From contig JAHQIW010000827.1 in the NCBI GenBank assembly GCA_019055375.1, positions 124,001-188,000 on the forward strand: a stretch of DNA of 64,000 nt, written 5' to 3'. Origin of the DNA: Parelaphostrongylus tenuis (taxonomy: Eukaryota; Nematoda; Chromadorea; Rhabditida; Metastrongylidae). Under the pieces are notes generated by a model. That model saw only the letters and a list, made by a program, of their open reading frames with translations. It made no database searches and was not told where the DNA came from. The position numbers were made by a program, and so were the translations under genes. Positions 11,574-26,500 of the stretch are shown one piece after another; positions within the stretch are counted from its first letter, which is position 1; each line of letters opens with the position of its first letter.

Positions 11574-14500
11574 GTGCGCTGCTTCATTAATCATTTTTGA
11601 AGAGAAATTTTCTCTAATGATTGGAGGGTGAAGCCTACTACATATGGAAGTCGGGTACTACTTCAGCGCAAGTGCACTATACACCCCTGTGTTAGTGTCA
11701 ATTATTCGTCCAAAAGCGCCAAATGTTATCAATATCGTATATTTTTGAAATTACAGGAGTTACATTTTTTTTCGTGTATTTCGATGTTTCTGGGGTATAC
11801 GGCATTCAAATGGCAGCGACTGGACTTCTCATCCAAATGATTGTATCTTTTCTGCAAAAGAAAAGTTTTGTTAGCGCAACTAACTTAGTGTAGTAAATTC
11901 TATGCCTGTCGAGTGAAATTTCATAAAATAGAGGCGAATAAAGTGAAGAGTATCTTACATTTTCTACGTTCAATATCTTTGCAAGAAGTAGCGAAAATGG
12001 AAAAAGAACAGTCGTGATATCTATTGACTTTATGCTTGCATACCACTCTTCCGACTGTTCGTGAAATTACATTAACCTGCAAACACATAACATTTCACGT
12101 GAAATTAGTTGAGAACTATTGGTAACGACATTCGGTATGGAATTTTGAATCCTTCTTATACATCACCTCCCTCTTGATCGTCGCTTGATTTGAACCAGTC
12201 TTCATTCGCTTCTGCCACCTGCCAGAGTTGATCCGTGGGCTTCCGCGTGATCGAGGGGTACGCAGAAGGCGTTTTTTTCTAGATAAGAGGCAACAAGATT
12301 TGAAAGTGAACGGTCTCAGTAAATTATTTCCAGAGCGATTCCATCTACTAGGCAACAGCTTTTAGTTGAAGTTCTTAAGAAAAACTCGTGCTAGTGTACT
12401 GAACTGCTACGCATCAGTCGGATTTGCAAGAAGATTGCTGTATCCAGTTGAGAATGACAAAAATTCCATAGTGATTCATTACAAGGTAGCAGCTTTTCCT
12501 AGGATCTGCCCAATTTGTCCAGCTTTATATTTCACCTAATCAGGATTTTCCTACGTACATTAGCGTTTTGAATGATGTGAAGATGCCTTCGATTTCGATT
12601 TATTCGATTTTACCGTACTATCAGTACTTGAATAAATAATATGTAGCGTTTTTTTCACTCTTGAGCATGGTTGCTACAGCAAAATATGTCAAAGCCGACC
12701 TAGCGGAGGTATAGCCATATGATTTTATCGTAAGCCGTTAATAATTATTCCGTAAAGTGTGATATGTGCTCTGAAGGCATATCACAGTGCTTCGAGAAAT
12801 CCGTTCAGAGAAACTTGGTATCCATATGAAACTCACATTAAAGTCGATAACACATGATGCATACCTAAGTCACTTTCCTCGTATATCCATAGTTTTCCGA
12901 TAAGTTCGCTTGAAATTTGGAGACAAATTTGCTATATCTTTTTGCATTCGATAATTTTTTTATGTCAAGTAGGGTTGAGTCAAATCCGACCTCGGAATGT
13001 CAATATGTCGTCATCTGCTTACGAAATACTAATATGGCGCAGGTTCGATGGCGAAGGGAGAACTTCTAACATATGTTTCACGTATAATTGATGAAGAACT
13101 TCGTGAGAATGATTCTGAGAACCTTGACGTTTTACTCCTGAAACAACACGCAGTTGTGGGGCAATATTTGTGTTATGAAAGGATCTGCAAGAAATTTCTC
13201 ATCTTGTCAAAAATGAATATGAAACGTTGTCTAAACTATAACCGCATGAACTTATTTTTACCAACCTTGTGTTTACTTAGAAAGCTAAGATAATGTTTTA
13301 TATGTTGAGAATTTGTGAAACTTGGTTTTGAAAAATGTTTGAGTCTTTCCAAGATGTATTTCAGTTGACCCGTGTATACAAAATCAGGAATCAGGAGTTG
13401 GTTCTGCGAAGCTAACCCGTTTTTATTTCAATAAAATGAGCAAACTCTGTGAGGAGTTCGTCTATTTTGGTGGCAGGAGGAAATCGCAATAACTTTCATA
13501 CACTGGAAGAGTGTCAAACGCAATGTCCAGGTAGTTGTGGCGACAAGTATTTGGCGGTTGAGAGAGACTTACTGGGATGGATAATCTTCTGGGAAGATGT
13601 GGGCACTTACTCTTTCCTCTAAGGCAACATGAGCTTTGTGTTGCACGATAGTTTGGCATTCGGTGCTTTCGAATGGCATGACGATTAATGTGCATGTTTC
13701 TAGATCTTTTTGCTTTTGTACACTACATAGCTAATATTTCTGTTCTACAGAGTGAAATTCATGGAATTCAAGAGTCGAAAGCAATGAACATAAAAACTAC
13801 GACTTCTATTCGACTGCTTTTCATAGACCTCGCCTCAAAAACAATGGCAGTCTGATAATGATTTAACATGTTTTGAGCCGTTTGTCAGGTCTAAGTGCTA
13901 GACAAGCGCCTCAAGCGCCTCTTTCGCCCTTCAGGACTCATTAGTAGCAGTTTTTAAATGACGATTGTTTAAACATCAACCCCTTCGTCCGCTTTTTCCT
14001 TTATGACCATTTCTTCCTAATCTTCTCGGCTTCTAAAGTTTTCTGGTGGCGCTGGAGATGATATAAGCATAACCAATGACATTTATAGTGTGAAAAATCG
14101 CCTAAATCTTGCAGAAGCTCCAAACCCATGTGCGGTTACTGTTGCTGTTCCACTAAGTCAGTGCACACCAGGCGTGAGAACTTGTGGTGCAGGTAACTTC
14201 TGTCATGTTGGAGCCTCGCCTCAAACAACCGTTTGTTGCCCCAAGCCAGGTAAATCCTCTAGAATTTTTTCTCCCATATCTCTTGAACTTTCAAACGACA
14301 AGCTTTATATCAATTCAATGCCCACGGTGAAATCATATATATCTCAAAACTGCATAATACTGAATAGTACCACCTGCGTTCTGTGCGCCATATAGCTAAC
14401 TTTGCAAGAGAGAAACAGATAGTTTCTGTCTTGCTAATATTTATAACACCATCAGAGACTTTCCACATTCCTCAGTTTGAGCTTTCAAGTTTTCCAAAAT

Positions 14501-17500
14501 TTGGCAGATAATAATCTAGACAGGAATGTTCTATTTTTTCCGGTGTCAAATTTCTACATTCCAATTACCATTTGTGACGATATAGTCAATGTCTTCAATT
14601 CCCCAACAAAATATTTTTTCTCACCTTGATTTTCTTCTTCTGTATGTTCAGAGTGACAATCAATTATCAAGGTCAGCTAATGTTGATGCATATGTTACCG
14701 GTATTAGAAACTTTTGTATTCGAACAAGAGTAATAACAAAAAAATAGCAACATTAGCAATAATCTAAATACCTGAGCTTTATTAGCACCGATCGATCGTT
14801 GTCAACAACCACTCAACGTTGGTATTGGAAGTGCAAGTTTGCAGAGGTAAGATAGGTCCCTAGAGAACTATTTTATTTTTTTTTTGGTTTCGCATTTTTA
14901 CTCTGACTAATTTTGTAATTTTCTTTTAACTAGCAACTAGCAAATCAAGCCACAAGAGTACTGAGAACTATTTTATATTCTAAAGTTTCGTAATTTCTAC
15001 TATGAATAATTTTGTGATTTTTCCTTTGAGTAGTGAATAGCAAATAAAAACCACAAGAGTGCCGAGATACGAGTATAACTCGAATTTGAAGCACGTGTGA
15101 TGGACTCAAATTGCGAGCGAAACTTCTTCGGGCAGCGTACGCTGACACGACACCATCGAGATTTCTGTTCTGTCTTTTTCTCAGTTGAGTTTTCACCGTA
15201 TCAGTTCCTCTAAACACTCACCCGACAGCGGAATCGCTCGTATCTCAACACTCTTGCGATTAATTTTTTGTGTTTTTTCCTTTGTATCAAAATCTAGTAG
15301 TTTACAGAAATATTTTTAGAGTTTTCTAGAAGTAGTTTATAGCTTGCGATGACCTTCGGATTTTCGGCAGTCTCCTTATTAATTTTTTTACATCTATGTC
15401 ATTTTGATTTAGAAACATGTGTATAGAGAGTTTTGTCTTCTTAATTGAGGAAACGATACTACCGACTTCGAAACCGGCGAATAGTGCGGTACCACCGTGG
15501 TGATAATAAGCGATATCAATTAGTTTATTATAGATGGTATTTCAATCCTCTTACACAGCAGTGTCAACCATGCACATATCTTGGTCTACAAGGTAACGAA
15601 AACAATTTCCTCACAAAACAAGAATGTGAGAGCACCTGTTTGTGTGAGTTTGCATACTAAATGTTTTTTTCATATTAAATGAGCTATTTCTGATAAATCG
15701 ATTTGCCAATAAATTTCTCACCTGGCACAAACTATGTAGTGATAACCTGATACACTCATGTCGGTCGGACATTGAGTCAATTGTCATCACGGTTTCTATG
15801 GTAATATGGATTGCACTTCTCTGTAGTTGTTGAGATTTTTCTACAGCTATGATTGTTCAGAACCAGATACCTCAGCGCTTAGCACATCGTGTAGTAGTCT
15901 TCTATGTATTAAGATTTCCGTGATTCACTATTGTTCTACTCAGTTTTTATTCTATTTCAAACTGGATATTGCCATATGAGGCTGTGGTGTTGGAGAACGC
16001 TCTGGCCGACCTTGGATACGGCCGCTTGTAATAATTTGCAAATTAAATTAATTGGGCTACCGCAGAGTAGTATCATGACGGACACCTCATTCAGTGGCCG
16101 ACAACCTGACATAGCTAAGTCGACTTACCACACTTTGGAAAATATGGACTTGACAACCGTAGCACATCCACTTTAAAGCTCCGGTAGTGCTCTATCGGAT
16201 TACCATATTTTACGGTCCCTGAACCAGAATGTGCGAGAGAAAAACTTCGAAGACTACACCCAGTTGAAGAGAGATCTTACCTATTCTTTGATCGCCAGTC
16301 TTCATCCAATCTTTCCCCAGTAAAAGGTATCATTGGTCATGATGATGATGATTAACTGTTGACTTATTGATTTTTCAAAAAACAGTCGAATTAACAAAAG
16401 GTCCAAATGTGAAGAGAGTTATAAGCTAACTCAATTGATACCGTTTCTATAAAACAACAGAAAAGCAGTGCATCTATTTGAACTCGTAGTTTTTCCATGT
16501 AGATGTGACAATACGCGTATTACTCAACAAATTAGCACGCCACTCCATTAGAAGATAAAACGCATTTAAGGAGATGGACATAAATTTGAAACCGTAAATT
16601 CTTCAATTCTGCATAGTCACTCAAGTTTCGCCTCATTTTACCCATTACTCATTCGAGATACCGTAATTAATCATTTTAGATAGATGGTGATCCTCCAATT
16701 TTAGTGAATGCCTGCAAAATCGGCACTCCATACCGTACCCAGGGACTGATTGTACACTGCTCAGCTGCAAATCCTTCAGTATGCCCTGCTGGTCACTACT
16801 GCCATGTCGGCGCCGGACCACCGACGTCAGTTTGTTGCCAGGCACTCGGTTAGTTAAGGAGAATAGAAAGAATATAAGAATATTGTCTAATAGTACTGAA
16901 TATTATGTTACACGACGGACATCTGGTCTCTGAATTTTTGAGAAAGAAAGACAATATCAGAAAAGTAATGGAGAACAGACGTGTTAGAAAAGGAATGGCG
17001 AAAAGACGGTGGACAAAAATAATGCGATGCTTGAAAACGACAATACAGTGATAATGAATTTAGCACATAAACGATTGAAAAGGCGGAAATACTTTTAGTT
17101 GGATGATCTGTGATGAATAGAAATGCGAAACAATTCAAATATAATTGGATTTTAAGACAATAATTAATCATATATTTCTTTCTTGAAAGAAGCTTATGAC
17201 GCTAGCCTTCTCTAGTGAAAAGATTGAGAGGGATATTACGAGACCTTAATTTATTAGTAATTGAAATTTATAGGCTTTCGAACAAATCTACTTTACCAAC
17301 CGGTTCAGGCTATGGTACACAGTTTTCACAGATGTTATCCTGCATGCTTCCAGAACATCTTAACACTTCCCTCTTTATCGCCTAATATGTTTTATTAGTG
17401 GTTGTTTCTTTGATAATTTTTAGTTTCAGACTTTTTTTTCCTTCAAATAGTACAGTGGTCACTTGGTGCTGGTCCTTGAATGAGGTGAGTACGGTGGTGG

Positions 17501-20500
17501 TTGCCATAAAGCACGATACCCTTCGGTTGACTTTTTTGTTCTTCTGAGCCCTCGAAAGTGAATGTTTTTTTCCATTATTATGACTTTTAGCACAATATTT
17601 AGCCACCTGCTACTGAATATATTGGAGTTTTCATGATGTTCGTAATCCTTCATGGAAGCGTAGAAATTCCACATGACAGGCTGGCACATCTTTGCAAGAA
17701 ATCTTTTTAGTCGTAAATTGTTAGAACCAAGACAGAGTTCCAGAAATGATTGCTAGCACATGGAGGGAATAGGCAGTTACGGCGTAACTGATTGTTGCAT
17801 AATTCAGCCTGGGTTCATAGATCAACAATAGTTTTCACGCGATCGCCTAATTTATTGAGATCGTCGTTCTATTTTTCTAATTACAAAACAGAGCAAGTGC
17901 CTAGAGCTTTGAAGACTTCAAGCGATAGTTCTAAAGGGCCGTAATAACCAATCTATAAAACTATCGACTTTCACACGGTCGCCAATGTGTCAATCATACA
18001 AACAAAATAAATGGGAAGTGTAATAAGCAGGAACTTGCTTATATAAGTGTGGTACTGTAGGGTTGCAATGAACAAAGTTGGAAGAGGACACTGTCAAGAA
18101 AACTAAAGATAGCTGTATTTATGCAGTGGATGTTCGTCTCACAGCTACTTTTGCAGATTTGAATGCATAAACTTTCTTCACAGCCAATTTCTATTGAATT
18201 TCAAAACTTACAAAATCAAATCAAAGATGTAGAGTGATGTGCAAAACTTTTACGTCAGGCGGGACTTTCACCCCTATTTCACACTATCCGGGAGCTCGTG
18301 CTCCATCCCTTGCATCAGCGACGTCTCTTTTGCCACCACTCCTTCTACGCTACATTGCATCTATCTGTCACTAACCACCCAATTTTAGAATTACTACTCG
18401 TTTTTGTCTTGAAATCTAGGAATTAGCCATTACAGAGCTACCAATGAGAGAGTTTACGTATATATCTTATTCAACATGAAGTATATGATTTATATTTTAG
18501 TACATTGGAGTGCTTCAGTGTCTTTTGATCAGGAAGCGATCCGTGTACTGAGCCATGGACGAGAGGAGAAGGTGATGCAGCTCTCACCCGTTTCTACTAC
18601 GATGCAAATCAGCGTAAATGTCTTGCGTTCAACTATCTCGGCACTAAAGGGCAATCAAAACAATTTCTTGTCAAAGGAGCAATGTGAGGTAAGCAATGTT
18701 GCAATTTTCAATTTTTTTTTTTCGTCTCTAGGGACGTATAGGGCGAGATGAGTAGACAAAATAGAGGTAATGAGAAGAGTGCATATTGATCGACTCGCTT
18801 ACAGTACATCAAGTGATTCACAATTTGAGAGAAACACACGCTTTCTGTGGGAGCTTCGTTCATGAGCTTATCCTCTTTCCTTTTCACTTATCATAAAATA
18901 GTCTAAATTCTGTTTATTTTGACTGTCACTTGCAGTGGTATGATGTTATAGTATACCCAATATGTACCAATAACAAAATCCCGGCTGACGAATGTTTGAA
19001 AACGTTTGTGAAGAACGAATGAGAGGAAATGATTTGTATGCGAGCAGTGCACAGATCCCCAGTGATGTAGATGGCGGGTCGTGTAATAAATAATACTTTA
19101 TACTTAAATCACAGCATTAGAAATGATCGTACCTTCGTATCATTCATATAATAGTATACTGTAAAATGGCACTTGTCGATATCTTTTGGTACTTCCTCTT
19201 CAACACATCGGTGATCCTGCGCTGAAAAAACTTGTAGCGTAGACCGTAAGCTCCGCAGAATTGTCGCTTTTCTGGTGATATATTGGAACCAAGGCTTTGT
19301 CAGTGTTGAACGACAGCATTACTACCGCTGATTTATGCCATAATATATGATTTCTTCACTACCTTTAAGGCAAGATGTCCAGTATGGATCAATCCATGTG
19401 CCCTGGATCAACCGATTTTAACAGCCGATCAGCGACCATTCCGCTGTCATAAAGATGCACCGTGCTCAGCTGGGTTCGTTATCTTTTCTTATCATTATTA
19501 TTACGAATAGTCCACGTTCGTTCAACGCATTTACATCTGTTCAATATCGTGAACTTCGATCAGAAATGAAGCACGTTTTTAGCTATTCATAGCATTTACC
19601 TAAAACTTTCTAGATATTCGGTACATTTCGACGTGATCTATGCACTATTGTAAATATTTTGCACATCACAATTTCTTCTCAAATCAAAGTCAAGTCTATG
19701 AGAGGATTTTTACCAACTGTTGCTATACTTTTGGCATTCCAACTCACCCTGGGCAGCTGAGACAGTAAAGTCAAGACTTTGCACTCTTGTTGTGGGCTAC
19801 AATCCTTGTAAAGAGTATTCTCTTCTATGAAATATTTTCGATTGAAATTACCACAAACAAACAGGAAAACAAGATTTTTCAAAAATTCCTGCAGTCTGGT
19901 GACACCAATATACATCAATAATATGCTTGATGGGATTTTGCGTGTTCGATGTCTTTGATGCTTAGAATGAGGTCTAAGCAAAAAAGAATAAAGACAAAAA
20001 GATCTACACTACCGAGAACATAAGGATTTCGTCTTAGTAAAGTGGAAATCTTACGCCTTTACCTGAAGAAACTCTGTATATTGAAGCGCTTTTCAATGCA
20101 AATCGTACTTTCCCACATAATGACATATGCTTGTTCAAAGTTAAAATGCTGAGCCACCATTAGAGTATGCATCAAAATTAATATGCATCGTTGTCAGTGG
20201 AATAAATGGACTCCAATTACCGACTTATTCGTCTTCAGCTAATGAAAGGAGCAAAAAAGAATACCTCAATTTATAATACCAAATAGTATATTGAAGTACC
20301 GCATGGGCACTATAGTGTTTTTAGGTATGGTAAATATGACCTTTTATAATATTCTTCAAGCCCCTATAAACTTTGTTCGAAACATTTTCCCACTTTTATA
20401 ACTGAGCAGTAAAATGACAATGAAAAAGTAGTTGTTGGAGTTTTTACCGATTGCCCAATAAATAGTGATTTCGAAACAACGCTATGATTGTTCAGTGCGT

Positions 20501-23500
20501 TAGGTGCTATGAGATCACCTTCTGTTTCAGACACTACTGTCATATTGGCTTCGATGAGTTGACGACGGCTTGTTGTCCATCACAAGGCGATCCGTGTACA
20601 CTGGAAGTGAAAGAAGGTCACGGAGTTCACACTCTCAATCGATGGTTCTACAATCGTCAAACTCGCCAATGTCAACCGTTTACGTATCGTGGTAAGCTAT
20701 TTCAATATCACTTTTACAATAACGTTCTAGACACCAATAAATATCTCTTGAACAAACCATATGTTTGAGATGTAGATAGGAAGTGTGAAAAGTAGGCAAG
20801 ATAAGAGAAATCGGCAAGACAAAATTGAGAAAATTTTGAAGAGGATGGTTGCCGAAAAATTTGTCTTTCTGTAAGGGACTGGGCATTGGTGCTGATCAGT
20901 CCTTGGCGGATGCCTCTATATTTCGATCCCATGAGATACTGTAGAGCTGACTGCTTGCAATGTGGCCAAAAAAACGACTTTTCGAAACTTACCCTTCGAT
21001 CACATCAGTGCCGCTATCTAAGATTAGATATCAATTTGTTGAGCGTGGAGTGATAGAAGACTTGCGTGGAGTCGAACCAAGACCCTCGTGTGTATTGCAG
21101 ATACGCTATGCTCATCCGCCGTAGGCTATACTTTTAGATTTTTGTATCTGCCTAGATAACATTGGCAGTGAATTTCAATTTAAATTGCTCTATAAGTTAA
21201 GCAACATTTATTCTAAACGAAGCTTTCTTTGCCCATGTTTTTTACTCAACGCCAAAGAAATATAAAAATCATGAAACACAACTTTTACGATTTCCAATTA
21301 TTTAGAAGCCTTGATTTGGAGAGGTTTGCATGTATGCTCAACAGATTAAATAAAAAAAATTCCCAACACTTCATCCTATATGTTACATGATGAGAAATGA
21401 TTGGTACTATATAATCAATGATATTTAGTGATATGCGAAGCTTTAAACCTCGATAGCGAGTTGGAACTCGCGCCTCACCCTTTCCGGGAGCGCACCAACC
21501 ATATACATATCACTCAACAATATTGGATTTATAGTCATAAGATCATATCACTGCTAAAAATTGGTTAAATAAAGATTTCTTGTTAACTCGTAGCAGTTTT
21601 GAAAAAAATCGAAATTTACATAAAAAATCTTAGTTAATATTTCTAAATTCAAACTATCAATGAAGTCGAAAATCCGAGAAATGAAAATTTGCACAATTTC
21701 AGGAATAGCGGGTAACGAAAACAATTTCCTCTTACGAGAGCACTGTGAAGCCACATGTCCGGTGTGGGTGAATGTATGCCCCCAGGGCGAACCATATCTT
21801 CTTTACACTGGAATGCCCCAACCCTGCGATCCACTGAGTGAGGACTCATGTCCGGAGACACATTGGTGTCATCCCGGTTGGTGACTTGTCTTTTACTATA
21901 CTTTCGCTTCCGCTTTTTTTTTCGGATATTCTGAAGAATATGAGGTGCTGATCGACATAACAAGGATCTTGCCGGCGTTTTGAAATAGAATTTTCTAAAA
22001 GTACATCAACACAGTTGAGGCGATACTAAATCGTCAACATACTCTTATAAGTTTTTCATTACTACAAACAAGTGCAATTATGAGCTTTCATTTGCAAACT
22101 GTCTATTTCATCTCAATCGTATTCCAAGTTTAACGAGCGTCAAAATATTTTGAATATCAATTTTTTCACAATCACGATGTAGCCATAATGGTCGCAAGCA
22201 CCAGCATATTGTAGGCGAGTAATATGAATGTTACGGGAACCTTTTCATAGTATCCTGATGAGAGAATCCTGTTCACTCAATAGTTCTGATATTTGTGATA
22301 TGAGTGGACAATTGCAAGAGAAGGCAAGGTTCTAGAGCGTTTTAAATTCATCACAGAGTAGTAAAAGAACAAATTTCAACACACGTTATTCCAACAGTGT
22401 TTACTATCAAATGAAATATTCCTCTTAGAAAGAATGACGAAGTTGTTTTTACTACGTACAAATCATATGTGACTCATTTCATAGAGAATTTGTTACTTAT
22501 GACTGCCTCAAGCTGGTATTCAGTTCATTTTTAGTCCTCAAAATACCAAACGCAGTATGAAAAAAAATTGTAGAGAGCGCAATTTATGCTTTTTTTAGAA
22601 AAAAAATGATAAAGCTACACCTGTTCCATAACGACGCGCGGAAATCTGCGTTCCCAATCCCGTCAGTGATACGAGCAAAAGCATATGGTTTGCCGCTCCT
22701 GGACAACTAAGCATCCTGTTCATTTGGAATTGGGCAGTTGTTGCCACACCTGTGTACTTAGAACTACTCCCAATTACGATGGCTGGCAAGTACCTGTAGT
22801 GTTGACGTGGAACACCGTAGCACGGCCATCCTGATTCAACAAACGGTAGTTATCATATTTATGAAAACTTCGAGCAGCGGCCAAACTTAAATGATATACC
22901 TGGCAAATCTTTGTTGACTATGAACACGAGGGAAGTGTGCAGTAAGCAAAAAGTGTTATCATCCACACAATATGATAAGCGATGGCGGATCTTGTAGACA
23001 AAAATGAGCACGAAATCATCATGGCAATGAGCTTGTTAAATGATCACCTAAAGACTTTCACGTTTCTTCAGGCACATCACTGAAGCTTTGAAAAATTGCT
23101 GTAACTCTTCGTGATAAGAATAATCTTGAACTTTTTTAATGAATATCAAAATTATCCTATCACAGTAACAGATCTCTTCAAGAAAAAGCACTCAAATTTA
23201 ATGAGCTTTGTTACTTGGTCTAGTGATAAATCGACTTTTTTGAAATTTTAGGCCTCTAGTGTTGATTACCTTTACATATTTTAAGGTCCGGATGCATCAA
23301 CGACGACGTGTTGTCCGGGTCGGGTCGACCCATGCATGAGCGCGATGTCGGAGGGTGAAGGACCGCTACAATTGACGAGGTAAATTCTTTCCAACTCTGC
23401 TTTTTTATATAAATTTTTTTCGTTGATTTATTGAGATATTTGGGTATAGCTGGCAATAAATCTATACTAGAAACTCTTTCGGAACTGTCAAACACTTTTG

Positions 23501-26500
23501 CCAAAAATAATGGTAATTATACAATGTCATGTGCTATCAGCATAACAACGCCTCGCGATTCCTGCTATAAAGTAATAGTAGTATGGAGCTTGGGCCACTG
23601 CCAAAGCGGGCAATGCCTCCGAAAGGCTCTGACGTAGTAATCTTGAAAAATATCTAATCATTCTTACACAGTATTTTTCTTTCTCGTGATTCCAGTGTTA
23701 CTCGATAAATTTTTCATTAATATTTCACCGAATAATTGTTTAAATGCATCTTTTGTGTTTCTACCTTTTCTTATATAATACTTCGCAAAACCCAGTTATA
23801 TCTACAGATACTATTTCGATGCCTCACAGCGCCAATGTTTACCATTCACTTTCCGTGGAATAAAAGGCAGTTCTGTGAGTTCCTAAGCGTATAGGAGCAC
23901 TATTGTTACTTCAATATGACTGTAATAATCGGTGGTTTTGCAGAATAACTTTATGATCAAGGAGATCTGTGAAGGTCGTTGTCCGATTCAACCGAATCCA
24001 TGCCCGTTGACACCAGTCGCATTTACCACACCGGTATGATATAAGCTTGATAAATGACAAATATCTATTTCCATTGAAGACAGTTTGTGTTGTTCTTTGG
24101 AAAGTGTATAGCTCGACCACTGATTAAAGGAATCGGTGGTAAGGGCTAGGTAACATCCCACTTGTTCGGGTGTCCAATAACGGCCCATAGAGAATTTCTT
24201 CGCTGGCCCTATCTTATATATAGGTATAGCTCCGAGTTACCATTCAACGTTTCTTTGAGTTCATTGACTTTTTTGCAGTGCTTTATCTCTTGTAAAATGT
24301 GATGAGAAAGTCTCTCTGTGTAAGCTATGGTGTATGATTTTGAAGTCTCTCAAAAGAGTAGGCTGATAAAAAAGTTCCCTAACATCCGCGAAAAATTCAA
24401 CTTTTATGTTTGTAACACACAGTATCGAATATTGTAGATTCCTGAGATTATCTCAAGAATATTTCCATAAGTTTATGATGCGTTGGAGGGAAAGTACCTT
24501 ACATTGATTTGTCGAAAGCGCGCTCCTTCAGCAAGACGATGTCATGCCTCACAACGCAAAGAAGACTGAGGAAAAATTTGATGAATTGGAGGGAGTAAAG
24601 GTCTTGCCGCACCCAACCTGCAGTCCACATGCTGCGACATCCGAATATGGTCCGATTTCCGTTCAATGAAACATTTTCTGTGTGGACGCCGATTCGAGAC
24701 ATTTGACCAAGTTTAAGAGGCATGTCAGGAGTTCTTTGACTCAAAACCCAAGGAATGGCGAGTTCGAGTAAACCCGGAAGCTTACAGATCCTTGGCAGAA
24801 GATCGTCGGGATCATGGTAGCCTTTATTCAAGGAAATATTCATTGATGTTTTTAACAAACTTCATGCATAGACTTTGAATTTTCTGTGTATGTTGCGGAA
24901 CTTTCTCCTCAACTTAATAATAGAAATAATTTTCGGCTTTCGTCAAAATCCGACCAATAAGCATGATGTATTGAAAAAAGTCTAAAACTCTGCCGAAAAC
25001 GATATTTAGAAGCATCTTTTCCTTTGTGGTCAGAAAAATTAGAGAAATTCTATAATAATTTTGTACCCTACTTTCGTTATCATTTGATGATGACGTAACC
25101 ACAGATGCCTCTGACAAACTGCTCAAGTTCTTTTCAATGTCCAGAGAATCAGTGGTGCCATGTGGGTGAGACGATACAGACAACGGTGTGCTGTCCAAAC
25201 AGTAAGTTCCTAATTTATGTGATGAGCAAAAGTCTAATAGAGGGCATAATAATAACAATCGAGTCCGGAAGGGCCATGTACGAAACAAACAGTCGAAACA
25301 GAGACGATCTCAGATTTGACACGCCCTCAAATAAGGGTCCTATGTACTACCTTTTTCGTATCCATCGAAATCAAGTGATATACAAAACTTTGAACCTCGT
25401 GCGAAAGTTGCACCCGCGTTTTACCCTTTTCGGGAACGCGTGGTATCAAGCCTGCCAACAATACACGTTGACGATTGGTTTCTGACAACTCCGATACCAT
25501 GTATCGAAAATAAGGGGATACCCGAACAGGAGCACAGGTAATGCATGTTGCACGTGCCCCTGAAGGGAGGTCCAAAGTTTTGTTATCAGTCAGCAATTCA
25601 GGATAAATAGGTGATCAATAAGCGCTAAATATCTCTTTGATAGCCGTGTCGCATCCGTGCAAAGCGCCGGCGAGAAATCCCGGAGAGGGGCCGTATCATG
25701 CGACGAGATGGTCCTTTGAGAGCTCAGCACGGAAGTGCATTCCTTTTGAATACAAGGGAATGAGAGGAAACGCTAATAATTTCATGACAAGAGAGAGTTT
25801 GTGAACAACAATGCCCAGGTATGAGTACAAACGCTAATTTTCCTCAATCAATTGGTTTTTTTTTTGTTTATTTATACGTAAGAATTATCCTGGACAGGTG
25901 AGTATTACACAGCGTTGCCATTTTCTCTTGGATAGTCAATTCCTTTTCCGTTATCTTTAAAAAAATTAATTCCACGGTATTCCTTTCCAGGAAAGCTACT
26001 AAAAAAGTCTATTTAGTGTTCAAGAATCCTTGTAAGCTGTTTGAACCGTTCTCAATAGACAATAAGTACTACTCATGCAGTCCAACAGCGTTGTGCCCTA
26101 ACCAATACTATTGTCATGTGGGAGTCGATACCAACTACTGTTGTCCGGTGATGGGTGAGCTCAACTCCCAAATATTCTAATCGCTTTTGTTGTGTGTTTC
26201 ATTAAAATTCAGGTTTGATTTGAACATCTACGAAGGTAAGTAAGTTTGCTGCTTGTCGAAATTTTTTGCTTAGCTAATCTATATTATTTAGTTTTATTTT
26301 CCATATACTACGACTTTATTATGTGAAGTGAAACTGTGTACCATGAAAATCGTCTATGAACTGGAAAATCAGTCTGTATATCTTCAAACCATAAAAGAAA
26401 GAAAACAAGCAAAGGGAAGTGTAAAAAACCGTGATTAATCGATGAATATTTCAACTGAGGTGAAAGAAAGCACCGTGTACATCAAAAATGGGTGAAAATG

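Noticed and set aside
12116..12355. Basic minus-strand frame that might be a LINE fragment
   Set aside because: The resemblance to the end of RTE reverse transcriptases is too slight to support.
15445..15533. Open frame extending upstream of the Kunitz 3 C-terminal exon
   Set aside because: The Kunitz 3 N-terminal half is in the exon at 14786-14846; the splice phase places the exon start at 15534, so this piece is intron.
22630..22800. Possible extra lustrin exon in intron 10
   Set aside because: Composition is suggestive, but the cysteine pattern cannot be read in any frame and lustrin 4 is already complete without it.
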